From positions 388,311-452,310 of the forward strand of contig JAGNJW010000001.1 in NCBI GenBank assembly GCA_018000455.1: a stretch of 64,000 nucleotides of DNA, given 5' to 3'. Every line of letters starts with the position of its first letter. The first letter of the stretch is position 1. Source of the DNA: Acidobacteriota bacterium. Lineage in GTDB: Bacteria > Acidobacteriota > Vicinamibacteria > Vicinamibacterales > UBA2999. Below, piece by piece: positions 34,018 to 42,905 of this stretch. Position numbers and translations under genes: made by a program. Below the pieces are notes generated by a model. It ran no database searches and was not told the DNA's origin. It saw only the letters and a list, made by a program, of their open reading frames with translations.

Positions 34018-35640
34018 ATGCCGCCATCAACGATTCGCGTCCAGTCGCCCGGCGGCCGCATCACCATGCACATCCTCGAGCAGGGAGAGACCGTCGTCGG
34101 CCGCGACGCCAGCGCCGGCCTGGTGCTCGACGACGCGCGGATCTCGCGGCGCCACGCCGTGCTCACGCGCACCGGCGTCGGCGTGGTGGTGGCCGACCTC
34201 GGCAGCCGCAACGGCACGTTCCTGAACGGCACGCGCATCGAAGGCGGCGCGCGGGCACTCGCGGCGGGCGACGTCCTCAAGGTCGGCGACTTCACGCTGG
34301 CCTTCGAGCCGCAAGACGAGATCCTCTTCGCCCAGGACCCGGCCGTGGCCGACATGCGCGCGGTGCTGCACAAGGCGCCCGATGAGGTCATCCATTCCGG
34401 GGTCCTCGCGGCTGGTGGCGCGGCCCGCGGTGTGTCGGCCGACGGGCTGCGCGCCGAGCTCGAGAAGAAGACACGCGTGCTCGGGCTCTTCTACGAACTC
34501 AGCCGCACGCTCGGCTCGGTCTTCACCCTCGGTGACGTCTACGACAAGGTGATCGCGATCCTGTTGCAGGTCACGCCCGCCGCTCGGGTGATGATCTACC
34601 AGAGGGTGGAGCGGGGCGAAATGCGGCACGTGGCGTCAGGCTCGCGCGACGGCGGCACGGGCAAGGCCGACCCAACGGTGCAGCCGCTGCGCGTCAGCAG
34701 GACGGTCTTCGACAACGTGGCGAAGCAGCGCGTGTCGGTGCTGCTCGTGAACTCGAGCCAGGGCACCCCGTCGGTCCCCGACAGCCTCAAGGCGCACCAG
34801 ACGCATTCCGTGATGGCGGCGCCGATCGTCGGCCGGACCGGTCTGCTCGGCGTGATCTACACCGACCAGCAGGACGTGCTGCAGACCTTCTCGCCCGACG
34901 ATCTCGACCTGCTGAACGCGGTGGCCGTGCAGGCCGGCATCGCCCTCGATACGGCGCGGGCGCACGAGTCGCTGCAGCGCGAGGCCAAGGCCCGCGAGAA
35001 GTACGAGCGGTTTTTGCCGCAGCAGCTGGTCGACGACGTGATGCTCGATCCCGACAAGGAAATCCGGCCCGGCGGCACGCGCCAGATGATCACGGTGCTT
35101 TTTGCCGACCTGCGCGGTTTCACCACGCTGTCGGAAGCCAACACGCCCGAGACGGTCGTCGACCTGCTGAACCGGTTCTTCACGCTGATGAGCGAGGTGA
35201 TCTTCCGCCACGGCGGCACGCTCGACAAGTACATCGGCGACGGTGTGCTGGCGCTCTTCGGCGCGCCCTATCCCACCGAACGCGATGCGGTGAAGGCGGT
35301 GCGAGCCGCCATCGATATGCAGCGCGCCGTGCAGATCTTCAACCGCGAACTCGTCGCGGCCGGCCAGGCCCAGATTGGTGTCGGCATCGGCGTCAACACC
35401 GGATCCGCCATCGTCGGGTTCATCGGGTCGGAGGCGCGGCTCGACTACACCGCCATCGGCGACACGGTGAACACGGCGGCCCGGCTCGAACACCTGGCCA
35501 AGGCCGGCCAGATCATCATCAGCGAGCACACCATGCAGGCGCTCGACGCCAGTGTGCGCTTCACCCTGCTGGACGCCGTACAGGTCAAGGGCCGCACGGC
35601 GAAGATGCAGATCGGGGAGGTGGTCTGGGCCCCGAAGTAG
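34018..35640 (+). CDS. FHA-GAF-class III adenylate cyclase
   Basis: The 540-residue protein has an FHA domain (about 20-95; VVGRDASAGLVLDDARISRRHA and GSRNGTFLNG), a GAF domain (about 150-315) and a class III nucleotide cyclase domain (about 350-535). Metal-binding D364 (FADLRGFT) and D408 (KYIGDG) and the transition-state NTAAR are present. The purine-specifying pair appears as K404 and a Thr in DYTAIGD, the pattern of class IIIb adenylate cyclases. It should make cAMP under control of a phosphothreonine partner and a GAF ligand. The ATG at 34018 starts the FHA domain directly. The stop is two bases from the convergent lipoprotein gene's stop. Confidence 0.93.
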   Translation: MPPSTIRVQSPGGRITMHILEQGETVVGRDASAGLVLDDARISRRHAVLTRTGVGVVVADLGSRNGTFLNGTRIEGGARALAAGDVLKVGDFTLAFEPQDEILFAQDPAVADMRAVLHKAPDEVIHSGVLAAGGAARGVSADGLRAELEKKTRVLGLFYELSRTLGSVFTLGDVYDKVIAILLQVTPAARVMIYQRVERGEMRHVASGSRDGGTGKADPTVQPLRVSRTVFDNVAKQRVSVLLVNSSQGTPSVPDSLKAHQTHSVMAAPIVGRTGLLGVIYTDQQDVLQTFSPDDLDLLNAVAVQAGIALDTARAHESLQREAKAREKYERFLPQQLVDDVMLDPDKEIRPGGTRQMITVLFADLRGFTTLSEANTPETVVDLLNRFFTLMSEVIFRHGGTLDKYIGDGVLALFGAPYPTERDAVKAVRAAIDMQRAVQIFNRELVAAGQAQIGVGIGVNTGSAIVGFIGSEARLDYTAIGDTVNTAARLEHLAKAGQIIISEHTMQALDASVRFTLLDAVQVKGRTAKMQIGEVVWAPK

Positions 35641-35652
35641 GTTACTGCTTCG
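35633..35652. terminator. Hairpin spanning both convergent stop codons
   Basis: Bases 35633-35640 pair with 35645-35652 (8 bp with one G-U pair) around a GTTA loop. The stem includes the stop codon of the cyclase gene, and the loop and stem include the stop of the facing lipoprotein gene. No clear U-tract. Confidence 0.42.
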
Positions 35653-36118
35653 AAAGAGTGAGCGTGCCGGTGAGGCTTCCGGTGCATGTCGACTGGGAGT
35701 ACGGCCCCTGGATCGCGGCGCTCGAGATTGCGAGCTGGGGCGCCGAGTACGAGCCGATGACCGAAGCGAACGGCCCGCTCGCACAGGCCGGCGGCGCCAC
35801 GGGCGTGAGCAGGAGCGTCCCTGTCGCCCCGGTGATCGTCCCGCCGAGCGTGCCGGCTCCGTTCCTCGATGCGTCCTGGAAGGTCGCGCTCCAAGAGCCG
35901 GAGACGAGACTGCGGGAGCCATCGATCCGACGCTCATCGATCGTGAGGCGCAGCGTGCCCACCACGTTGTTCAGGTCCGTTATCGTACCGAGCCACGTCC
36001 CGGACTGCGGCCCCGCACCCGAGGGCGCGGTGGGCGACCCGGCGCCAGAGCCGCAGGCTGCGAATGCGACGGCGCAGATGACGAGGGCGATGGGCGTAGA
36101 TTGCCTGTGTGTCTTCAT
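35642..36118 (-). CDS. Small lipoprotein, predicted beta-sandwich
   Basis: The 158-residue protein has a lipoprotein signal (AVAFAAC, Cys near 22) followed by a Ser/Gly/Pro linker and about 110 residues of alternating strand-forming sequence rich in Gly, Ser and Thr (GTWLGTITDLNN, GSWSATFQDASRNG, GSLTGTLTLSKQ). This kind of all-beta lipoprotein is common in Acidobacteria, and I recognise no named family. Its ATG overlaps the stop of the PQQ-propeller gene by four bases, so the two are co-translated and the protein probably acts with it in the envelope. Confidence 0.72.
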   Translation of the reverse strand: MKTHRQSTPIALVICAVAFAACGSGAGSPTAPSGAGPQSGTWLGTITDLNNVVGTLRLTIDERRIDGSRSLVSGSWSATFQDASRNGAGTLGGTITGATGTLLLTPVAPPACASGPFASVIGSYSAPQLAISSAAIQGPYSQSTCTGSLTGTLTLSKQ

Positions 36119-37326
36119 GGTCGACCCTTCGTCGCGGGCGTCGGCGCCTGTGTGTCGAACGCGTAGACGCCTCCCCTGGATCCGGCGACGTAGACGCGAT
36201 CGCCGGCCGGGTCGGGCGCCCAGATCATACCGACGGTGAAGCCGCCGACGCGCCAGCGCTCGTCGCCCGTGGCGACGTCCAGCGCCAGCACGAAGCCCCC
36301 GAAGAACGGCACGTAGACGAGGGCCTCGTCGGCGGCGAGGGTGAAGGAGGTCGAGCCCCAGGGGCCGGCGTCGTGCTCCCACGCGAGGGCGCGAGTTTCG
36401 ATGTCGTAGGCGACGATCTTGCCGGTGGCCGACCCGGCCACGATGAGGCGCCCCGTCCGCACGAGCGCCCGATGATCGAGGTCCGTCGCCGTGATGTAGC
36501 CGGCAAACGGTCCGTCCAGGCGCGGCAGCGTCCAGCGGATCGCACCGGTCTCGACGTCGAACGCGTAGACATTGCCGTCACCTGCCGAACCGAAGACGAG
36601 GTCACCTGCCAGCACCGGGCCGCCCGCCCGGTTGACGTGACGCCACGGCTCGGAGGGCTTCGGGAACGCGGTGTTCCACGCCAGCCGCCCGGTCGAGGCG
36701 TCGAGCGCCGCCAGGCCGCCGGTGTTCGGGTTGTCGTAGACCGAATAGCCCACCACGACCCGCGCCCCCGCGATCTCGGGCGCGAACACCGACGCCATCG
36801 GCCTGTCGGCCACCCGCGTCGCCCAGCGCAGGCGGCCGGTGCCGGCATCGACGGCATAGACGTGCCCGGTGACCGAACCGGCGTAGACCGTGTCGTCGCG
36901 TGCGGCGCCCAGGAAGAGGCCCGGCCCATCGCCGCCGTCGGCCTGGAAAGTCCACCGCCGGGCCCCGCTACGCTTGTCGAAGGCCACGATGTCCCAATCG
37001 CCCGCGATCACGAGATCGCCTGACAGCACCAGGTTCGTGCCGGACGTGGTGAGGCCGAAGATCGCATCCGAACTGGTGACGCCCGTACCGCTGCGCCACT
37101 TGAGGATGCCGTCGTCGGCGGCCAGCGCGATCACCTCCCGGTTTTTGTCGAGCACGTAGACGGTGTCGGCGTCGTGGGTCGGTGTGCCCACGGCCGCCCC
37201 CGGCAAACGCCAGAGGCTTCGCGGCGGCGATGTCGGCGGCGGCATCGACGGCTGCGCGTGGAGCTGCCGCGGGACGAGGCTGCACGCGATCGTGACGGCG
37301 AGAGCGAAGGTGCGGCGAGTGAGCAT
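36115..37326 (-). CDS. Secreted PQQ-binding-like beta-propeller protein
   Basis: The 403-residue product has a signal peptide (1-25, ending QLHAQ) and a propeller built of PQQ-like repeats: TVYVLDKNREVIALAADDG, HVYAVDAGTGRLRWATRV, NVYAFDVETGAIRWTLP, KIVAYDIETRALAWEHD and FVLALDVATGDERWRVG. No lipobox is seen, which separates it from BamB, although the fold is the same. It lacks the domain arrangement of PQQ dehydrogenases, so a scaffold or binding role is more likely than catalysis. It lies 61 bases after the lipase-lectin gene and overlaps the next lipoprotein gene by four bases. Confidence 0.87.
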   Translation of the reverse strand: MLTRRTFALAVTIACSLVPRQLHAQPSMPPPTSPPRSLWRLPGAAVGTPTHDADTVYVLDKNREVIALAADDGILKWRSGTGVTSSDAIFGLTTSGTNLVLSGDLVIAGDWDIVAFDKRSGARRWTFQADGGDGPGLFLGAARDDTVYAGSVTGHVYAVDAGTGRLRWATRVADRPMASVFAPEIAGARVVVGYSVYDNPNTGGLAALDASTGRLAWNTAFPKPSEPWRHVNRAGGPVLAGDLVFGSAGDGNVYAFDVETGAIRWTLPRLDGPFAGYITATDLDHRALVRTGRLIVAGSATGKIVAYDIETRALAWEHDAGPWGSTSFTLAADEALVYVPFFGGFVLALDVATGDERWRVGGFTVGMIWAPDPAGDRVYVAGSRGGVYAFDTQAPTPATKGRP

Positions 37327-37387
37327 GGGCGTGTCCTCGGGATGATCGACGGGCGGCGGTCCGGACGCCGCCGCCTGTCAGCCGTCG

Positions 37388-38842
37388 CTATGGGTTGCTG
37401 CTCCCGGTCCACCACACGCCCACGCCCGCCGGGTCGTGCACCATGGCATGGCCCCCGTCGTGCACACGGAGATAGGCGCCGGGCGCGAACGTGCCGCTCG
37501 CCCAGCGCGGGACATCCGCGGCGTCGTAAACGACGAAGTTACCGTCGGTCTGCAGTTCGGCCCGTCCGGCGCTGAAGCCATCGGTGTCGGAGGCCCACAG
37601 GACCAGGCCTCCGGTGCCGTACAGCACGAGGTTGCCGTCGGGCTGATAGCGCAGTGCGACACCACCACCCGGCGAGAGAACCTCCTGGTCCGGGTACAAG
37701 CGCATCCCGGCCGTCAGCGTCCCTGGACCGCTGCCCGAGCCGCCGGTCGGGGGCGGCGGCGGCGCCGAGGCGCGCGTCGTGACACCCATGATGCCGGTGA
37801 GCACCGAGGCGATCTCGCGATCGCTGCGGTCGGCTTCCTCCTTGTGCGCCGGCCCCGTCACGCCGAAATTCACGGCCCCGGGGTACGACTGACTGACTAC
37901 CGACACGATGCCGTCGTGGGGAATCCGGCACTGCCGGTCGTCGGTCACCGCCCAGCACCAGAGCGGATCGAGTTCGCGAATGGCGCCGGCGAGGTTGCGC
38001 AGCCGTGCCGCAAACGATCGGGCCGGCATGTTCAGCGGCCCGTAGCGCTGTTCGATATAGGCCGCGGTGTACTCGAACGTCGGTGGCAGGGTCAGCATGG
38101 CTCCCCAGGCCCAGTCGCGCTGGCTCGGCGCCAGCCCGACGGCCACGCCCGCGCGCCAGTACTGGTCGGCGGCGAAGGTCAGGCCGACCCGGCTGCGAAC
38201 CGCGGCGGCTTCCCGGGCGAGATTGCCCGCACCGTTGAGCCCGAGCAGGTAGGCCGAGCCCGGCACGAGCTGTGGTGCGACCGGCACGTAGTTCATCACG
38301 GCGGTCGTGGCTCCGAGTCCGACGGCCGTGCCCCAGGAGAGTTGCAGGGCGGCGGCGTAGGAGCTGCGGAGAGCGACGTAGATCCACTCGAACTCGGTGC
38401 CCGTGCCGAAGGCCGTCGCCAGCCCCACCAGGTTGTAGAGCGTGTAGTTGAAGCCGATGACGTCGAGTCCCCGCTGCGCGAGGAGCGACCCGGCATGGGG
38501 GGTGCCCAGCGTGAGGATGCCGAAGAGTGGTTTCGAGCGGTTCCACTGACGCGACACGATGCCGCCCTGACTGTGGGCGACCGCGATGGTCGACGCCGGC
38601 AGTGCCCCCGCGGCCCGGTCCATCGCTGCCGCCTGCGTCTCCATCGACTCGCGCCACGGCAGATCGACGCCGTGGGGTGCGATTCGCAGCGTGGCCGCCA
38701 GCCGCGCCGCGGCCGCCTGCCAGGTCTGCTGACTGCTGGCGAACCCGTGGACGAACACGACCGGCGTGTCCTGCCCAGCGGCAGCCGTCGCCACGCCGAT
38801 GAGCATCACGCCCGCCAGCATCACGCGCCTGGCGGCGGTCAT
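37388..38842 (-). CDS. Secreted lipase-like alpha/beta hydrolase with C-terminal bulb-type lectin domain
   Basis: The 484-residue protein has a signal peptide (1-23), an alpha/beta-hydrolase domain (about 25-345) and a bulb-type mannose-binding-lectin domain (about 375-484), joined by a Pro/Gly linker. The nucleophile is S91 in AHSQGG, the oxyanion region VHGFAS, and a lipase-like PHDGIVS supplies the probable Asp. In the lectin part, YQPDGNLVLY and LQTDGNFVVY match the QxDxNxVxY mannose-site motif; a third copy (LRVHDGGHAMVHD) is degenerate. It probably binds glycans through the lectin while hydrolysing esters. Start overlaps the preceding stop by four bases (ATGA). Confidence 0.87.
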   Translation of the reverse strand: MTAARRVMLAGVMLIGVATAAAGQDTPVVFVHGFASSQQTWQAAAARLAATLRIAPHGVDLPWRESMETQAAAMDRAAGALPASTIAVAHSQGGIVSRQWNRSKPLFGILTLGTPHAGSLLAQRGLDVIGFNYTLYNLVGLATAFGTGTEFEWIYVALRSSYAAALQLSWGTAVGLGATTAVMNYVPVAPQLVPGSAYLLGLNGAGNLAREAAAVRSRVGLTFAADQYWRAGVAVGLAPSQRDWAWGAMLTLPPTFEYTAAYIEQRYGPLNMPARSFAARLRNLAGAIRELDPLWCWAVTDDRQCRIPHDGIVSVVSQSYPGAVNFGVTGPAHKEEADRSDREIASVLTGIMGVTTRASAPPPPPTGGSGSGPGTLTAGMRLYPDQEVLSPGGGVALRYQPDGNLVLYGTGGLVLWASDTDGFSAGRAELQTDGNFVVYDAADVPRWASGTFAPGAYLRVHDGGHAMVHDPAGVGVWWTGSSNP

Positions 38843-39603
38843 CGCGCACCTCCGCTGGTCCGGATGTCGTCGAGCGCGGTGACCGACAGCAGGCGTTGCG
38901 GTCGCTGACCCGCCACCAGCGTCTGCGCCGATGAGTGGTGCCGCACCCAGCCCTTGCCAGGCACCGCGACATACGAGAACGCATGATGTTCGGTCAGCAC
39001 GCCGTCTTTCACCACGCTGAGTTCCGCGGGCAGGAGCGTCTCGGCCGACACCAGCACTTCTTCAACTGCGGCGCGCCGGCGTGCGACGTAGCGCAGGAGG
39101 CCGCGTAGCCGGCCCTGCGGGCGGCCGTAGGCACGCTCGAGGGCCTGACGCCGCTCGTCGGTGCGCGAGGCCTCGGCGAGGAACGACTCGCTGGCGCCGG
39201 GCGCCCCGGGGAAGGTGGCCTCGCCTGGCAGAGCCAGGCGTGTGCCGTCCGGGGCCCGTAGCTCAAGGGTCCCCCGCGACAGGTCTCCCTCGACCACGAT
39301 CCCGGCATACGGATCGGCCATCGGTCCGATCCGCGGGCCCGGCGCGGTGCCGAGCATGGTCATCTTCAGCCGCCCGTCGCGGTACTGCGCCACGGCGTAA
39401 CGCGAGGTCGGCAGTTCGCGCACCAGTGCGCCCTCCTCGGTCAGCAGCGCGCGTGTCACCGTGACCGTCGCGCTGAGTTGCGCGCCATCGACCGGAGCGG
39501 CCGTGGCGAGCTGTCCGTCTGCGCCCGCCGAGGCCACCCACCCCATCAACATCGCGACCGTGGCCGCCAACCCCGATGTCATTCCGTATCCCATGCGTGC
39601 CAT
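38839..39603 (-). CDS. Secreted protein of unknown function, first gene of the lipase operon
   Basis: The 254-residue protein has a signal peptide (MARMGYGMTSGLAATVAMLM to about residue 30) and no domain I recognise. The mature part contains strands (TVTVTRALLTEEGALVREL), a Gly/Pro-rich stretch and a basic helix (YVARRRAAVEEVLVSAETLL). It ends with a segment HAFSYVAVPGKGWVRHHSSA. The ATG at 39603 has a GAGGGAG stretch just upstream; another ATG nine bases later is possible. Its stop overlaps the lipase start (ATGA), so it may be a lipase chaperone, inhibitor or partner; that is inference from position only. Confidence 0.65.
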   Translation of the reverse strand: MARMGYGMTSGLAATVAMLMGWVASAGADGQLATAAPVDGAQLSATVTVTRALLTEEGALVRELPTSRYAVAQYRDGRLKMTMLGTAPGPRIGPMADPYAGIVVEGDLSRGTLELRAPDGTRLALPGEATFPGAPGASESFLAEASRTDERRQALERAYGRPQGRLRGLLRYVARRRAAVEEVLVSAETLLPAELSVVKDGVLTEHHAFSYVAVPGKGWVRHHSSAQTLVAGQRPQRLLSVTALDDIRTSGGAR

Positions 39604-39924
39604 CACTCCCTCGCTTCCCGACCTCGGGTGTTCTGCCTCCTTGCCGCGCGGCAGCGTGCCAGTGACGTGATCGCGTGGTGCCGCGGACGTCCCGCCAAGG
39701 AGCAAGTGGCGCGCCAGTGGCCGTCTGCCCGGCGGAAGGGGCCGGAGTCGGGGATAACGCGCTGGTTTTCGCAGGTTCGTCGGCGCCGACTTGAAAGCCG
39801 GCGCCGGCACCGGAGCCGCGGGTAGGGCAGTTGCTTCCCATCCGGGTAGTCGCTACTCGCGCCACACGCGCCGCGAGGGGTACAATCAGAGGTTGGAGTT
39901 CGGCCCGAAATCGCGGCCGGCGCT
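39604..39924. promoter_or_regulatory. Divergent intergenic region upstream of uvrA, with two adjacent palindromes
   Basis: This 321-base region carries no convincing gene. It contains two 12-bp perfect palindromes, 39779-39790 and 39797-39808, separated by TTGAAA. Further on, TACAAT at 39881-39886 could be the -10 of uvrA, although no good -35 is seen. The promoter of the lipase operon must also lie here. I do not recognise a LexA box. Confidence 0.45.
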
Positions 39925-42801
39925 ATGCCTCACGATTCGATCGCAGTACGCGGCGCACGCGTCCACAACCTCAAGAACATCGACGTCGATCTGCCGCGCG
40001 ACCAGCTGGTGGTGGTGACGGGGCTGTCGGGATCCGGGAAGTCGTCGCTCGCCTTCGACACGCTCTACGCCGAAGGACAGCGGCGCTATGTCGAGTCACT
40101 GTCGGCTTACGCCCGCCAGTTCCTGGAGCAGATGGAGAAGCCGGACGTCGATCTCATCGACGGGCTGTCTCCGGCAATCTCGATCGAGCAGAAGACCACC
40201 GGCGCCAACCCGAGGTCCACGGTCGGCACGGTTACCGAGATCTACGACTACCTGCGGCTCTTCTTCGCCAATGCCGGCGTCCCGCACTGCCCGCAGTGCG
40301 AACGCGAGATTTCGTCTCAGACGCTCGAGCGGATCATCGATCTGGTCATGACCTATCCGCAGGACAGCCGGATCAACGTCCTGGCCCCCATCGTGCGCGG
40401 CCGCAAGGGCGAGTTCAAGAAGGAGCTGCAGGCGATTGTCGCGCGTGGCTTCACCAAGGCGCGCATCGACGGACAGTACAAGAGCCTCGAGGACGACCTC
40501 GCGCTCAACCGCCGCAAGAACCACACGATCGATGTCGTCATCGATCGGCTGATCGTGCGGTCGGGGATCGAGCGTCGCCTGACGGAATCGGTGCAGACGG
40601 CCCTCGACCTGGCCGACGGCGTGGTCGTCATCAACGCGCTCGACAGCGGCGACCGGCTGTTCTCGCGCAATCTGGCGTGCGTGGTCTGCGGCATCAGCGT
40701 GCCCGAGATGTCGCCGCGGGCTTTCTCGTTCAACTCGCCGCACGGCGCCTGCCCGGCCTGCCAGGGGCTCGGCGCGACGTGGGACTTCGACCCGGCGAGG
40801 GTCGTGCCCGATGACGGCAAGTCGCTCAGCGAGGGCGCCATCGCGCCGTGGTCGCGCGGCGACAAGAAGATGGTGCGCGCGGCCATCGACGCCATCGCCT
40901 CGCACTGGGGCATCGACCCGTCCGTGCCTTTCGCGAAACTCCCGAAGAAGCAGCGTGAGCTGCTGCTCTACGGGCCCGGCGTATCGGCGAAGGCCGACGA
41001 GGCGGCGCCGGTGACCAGCCGCCGCCGCAAGACGGCGAAGGATGTCGAGCCCTACGGCAAGGATTTCGAAGGCGTGCTCCCGAACCTGCGCCGGCGCTTC
41101 GACGATGCGGCGTGGGAGCAGCAGTCGGAGCTCGACAACTACCGGGCGCTGCGCGATTGCCACGAGTGCCATGGCGGACGGCTGCGTGCCGAAAGCCGCG
41201 CCGTGCGCCTCAAGGGCCGGTCGTTACCCGAGGTCGTGGCGCTGCCGGTGAGCGACGCGCGCGACCTCTTCGACACGATGACGCTCACCGACCGCGAGAC
41301 GATCATCGCCGGACGCATCCTGAAGGAGATCCGCGAGCGGCTCAGCTTCCTCGATGAAGTGGGCGTGGGGTACCTGACGCTCGGCAGGAGCGCCGCCACG
41401 CTTTCGGGCGGCGAGGCGCAGCGGATCCGGCTCGCCACCCAGATCGGCTCCAACCTGACCGGGGTGCTGTACGTGCTCGACGAACCGTCCATCGGCCTGC
41501 ACCAGAGGGACAATCGCCGCCTGCTGGCCACGCTGGCCCGGTTGCGCGACCTCGGCAACACGGTCGTCGTCGTCGAACACGACGAAGAGACCATCCGCAC
41601 CGCCGACTACGTCGTGGACCTCGGGCCCGGGGCCGGCGAGCACGGGGGACAGGTGATGTTCCAGGGGCCGCCGGAGCAGCTCATCGAAGCACCTGCCTCG
41701 CTGACGGGGCAGTACCTCAGTGGCGCGCGCGCCATCCAGACGCCAGCCACGCGTCGCACGCCCGGCACGTCCGAGATCGTCGTCAGGGGCGCCCGGGCCA
41801 ACAACCTCAAGGACATCGACGTCAGGATTCCGCTCGGCCTGTTCGTGGCCGTCACCGGCGTGAGCGGGTCGGGGAAGAGCACACTCGTCAACGACATCCT
41901 CTACAAGGCGCTGGCCAAGCAGATCTACCGGTCCACCGACGAGCCCGGCCCTCACAAGGTGGTCGAGGGCGTGCATCAGGTCGACAAGGTCATCGAAATC
42001 GATCAGTCACCGATCGGCCGAACACCGCGCTCGAATCCGGCCACCTACACCGGGCTCTTCTCGTTCATCCGCGATCTGTTCGCCATGGTGCCCGAGGCCA
42101 AGGCCCGCGGCTACCGGCCCGGCCGCTTCTCGTTCAACGTCAAAGGCGGACGCTGCGAGGCCTGCCAGGGCGACGGCGTCATCGCCATCGAGATGCACTT
42201 CCTGCCCAACGTCTTCGTGACCTGCGAGCAGTGCAAGGGCCGGCGCTACAACCGTGAAACGCTCGACGTGAAGTATCGCGGCAAGTCGATCGCCGAGGTG
42301 CTCGATCTCACCGTCAGCCAGGCGCTGCCGCTGCTCGAGAACTTCCCGCTCATTGCCAACAAGCTGCGCACGCTCGAGAGCGTCGGGCTCGGCTACGTGA
42401 CCCTCGGCCAGTCGGCGACGACGCTCTCTGGCGGCGAAGCGCAGCGCGTGAAGCTCTCGAAGGAGCTGTCGAAGCGCGGCACCGGCAAGACGCTCTACAT
42501 CCTCGACGAGCCCACGACGGGGCTGCATTTCGAAGACGTGTACAAGCTGCTCGACGTGCTGAACCGGCTGGTCGACCAGGGCAACACCGTGCTCGTCATC
42601 GAGCACAACCTCGACGTCATCCGTTCGGCCGACTGGATCATCGACCTCGGGCCGGATGGGGGAGGGGCGGGCGGCCGGCTGGTGGCCCAGGGCACACCCG
42701 AAGCGGTGGCCAAGGTGAAGGCCTCCTACACCGGCCGGTTCCTGGCCGACGCGTTGCGCAGGCGACAGCATGGTGTGTCAAATCAACCACAGGTGTGGTG
42801 A
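39925..42801 (+). CDS. uvrA: Excinuclease ABC subunit A
   Basis: The 958-residue protein has the full UvrA layout. Two ABC ATPase halves each have Walker A ([20 protein letters not shown] and [14 protein letters not shown]) and signature/Walker B ([16 protein letters not shown] with [25 protein letters not shown] with LDEPTTGLH). Zinc modules are seen at CPQC/CVVC/CPAC and CEACQGDG with CEQC. It recognises bulky DNA damage and loads UvrB in nucleotide excision repair. Length is normal. It stands alone here; uvrB and uvrC are not in the window. The lpxC gene follows after a palindrome-rich gap. Confidence 0.98.
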   Translation: MPHDSIAVRGARVHNLKNIDVDLPRDQLVVVTGLSGSGKSSLAFDTLYAEGQRRYVESLSAYARQFLEQMEKPDVDLIDGLSPAISIEQKTTGANPRSTVGTVTEIYDYLRLFFANAGVPHCPQCEREISSQTLERIIDLVMTYPQDSRINVLAPIVRGRKGEFKKELQAIVARGFTKARIDGQYKSLEDDLALNRRKNHTIDVVIDRLIVRSGIERRLTESVQTALDLADGVVVINALDSGDRLFSRNLACVVCGISVPEMSPRAFSFNSPHGACPACQGLGATWDFDPARVVPDDGKSLSEGAIAPWSRGDKKMVRAAIDAIASHWGIDPSVPFAKLPKKQRELLLYGPGVSAKADEAAPVTSRRRKTAKDVEPYGKDFEGVLPNLRRRFDDAAWEQQSELDNYRALRDCHECHGGRLRAESRAVRLKGRSLPEVVALPVSDARDLFDTMTLTDRETIIAGRILKEIRERLSFLDEVGVGYLTLGRSAATLSGGEAQRIRLATQIGSNLTGVLYVLDEPSIGLHQRDNRRLLATLARLRDLGNTVVVVEHDEETIRTADYVVDLGPGAGEHGGQVMFQGPPEQLIEAPASLTGQYLSGARAIQTPATRRTPGTSEIVVRGARANNLKDIDVRIPLGLFVAVTGVSGSGKSTLVNDILYKALAKQIYRSTDEPGPHKVVEGVHQVDKVIEIDQSPIGRTPRSNPATYTGLFSFIRDLFAMVPEAKARGYRPGRFSFNVKGGRCEACQGDGVIAIEMHFLPNVFVTCEQCKGRRYNRETLDVKYRGKSIAEVLDLTVSQALPLLENFPLIANKLRTLESVGLGYVTLGQSATTLSGGEAQRVKLSKELSKRGTGKTLYILDEPTTGLHFEDVYKLLDVLNRLVDQGNTVLVIEHNLDVIRSADWIIDLGPDGGGAGGRLVAQGTPEAVAKVKASYTGRFLADALRRRQHGVSNQPQVW

Positions 42802-42827
42802 TTACCACTGTGGTCGTGTGGCCACAC
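42786..42827. repeat. Three successive short inverted repeats of the ACCAC/GTGGT type
   Basis: Starting inside the last codons of uvrA, three inverted repeats follow one another: 42786-42799 (6-bp arms), 42804-42814 (5-bp arms) and 42816-42827 (12-bp perfect palindrome). All use the CCACA/TGTGG sequence. They lie just upstream of the AT-richer lpxC leader and could be a regulator site or a uvrA 3' processing/termination structure. Confidence 0.5.
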
Positions 42828-42905
42828 CGGGTGCGGGTTCGGGGTGACTGAAATATGTCAAGTTGTTGTTATGTATGGACTTAAGTTCAGTCTTCGGCCT
42901 GCGAA

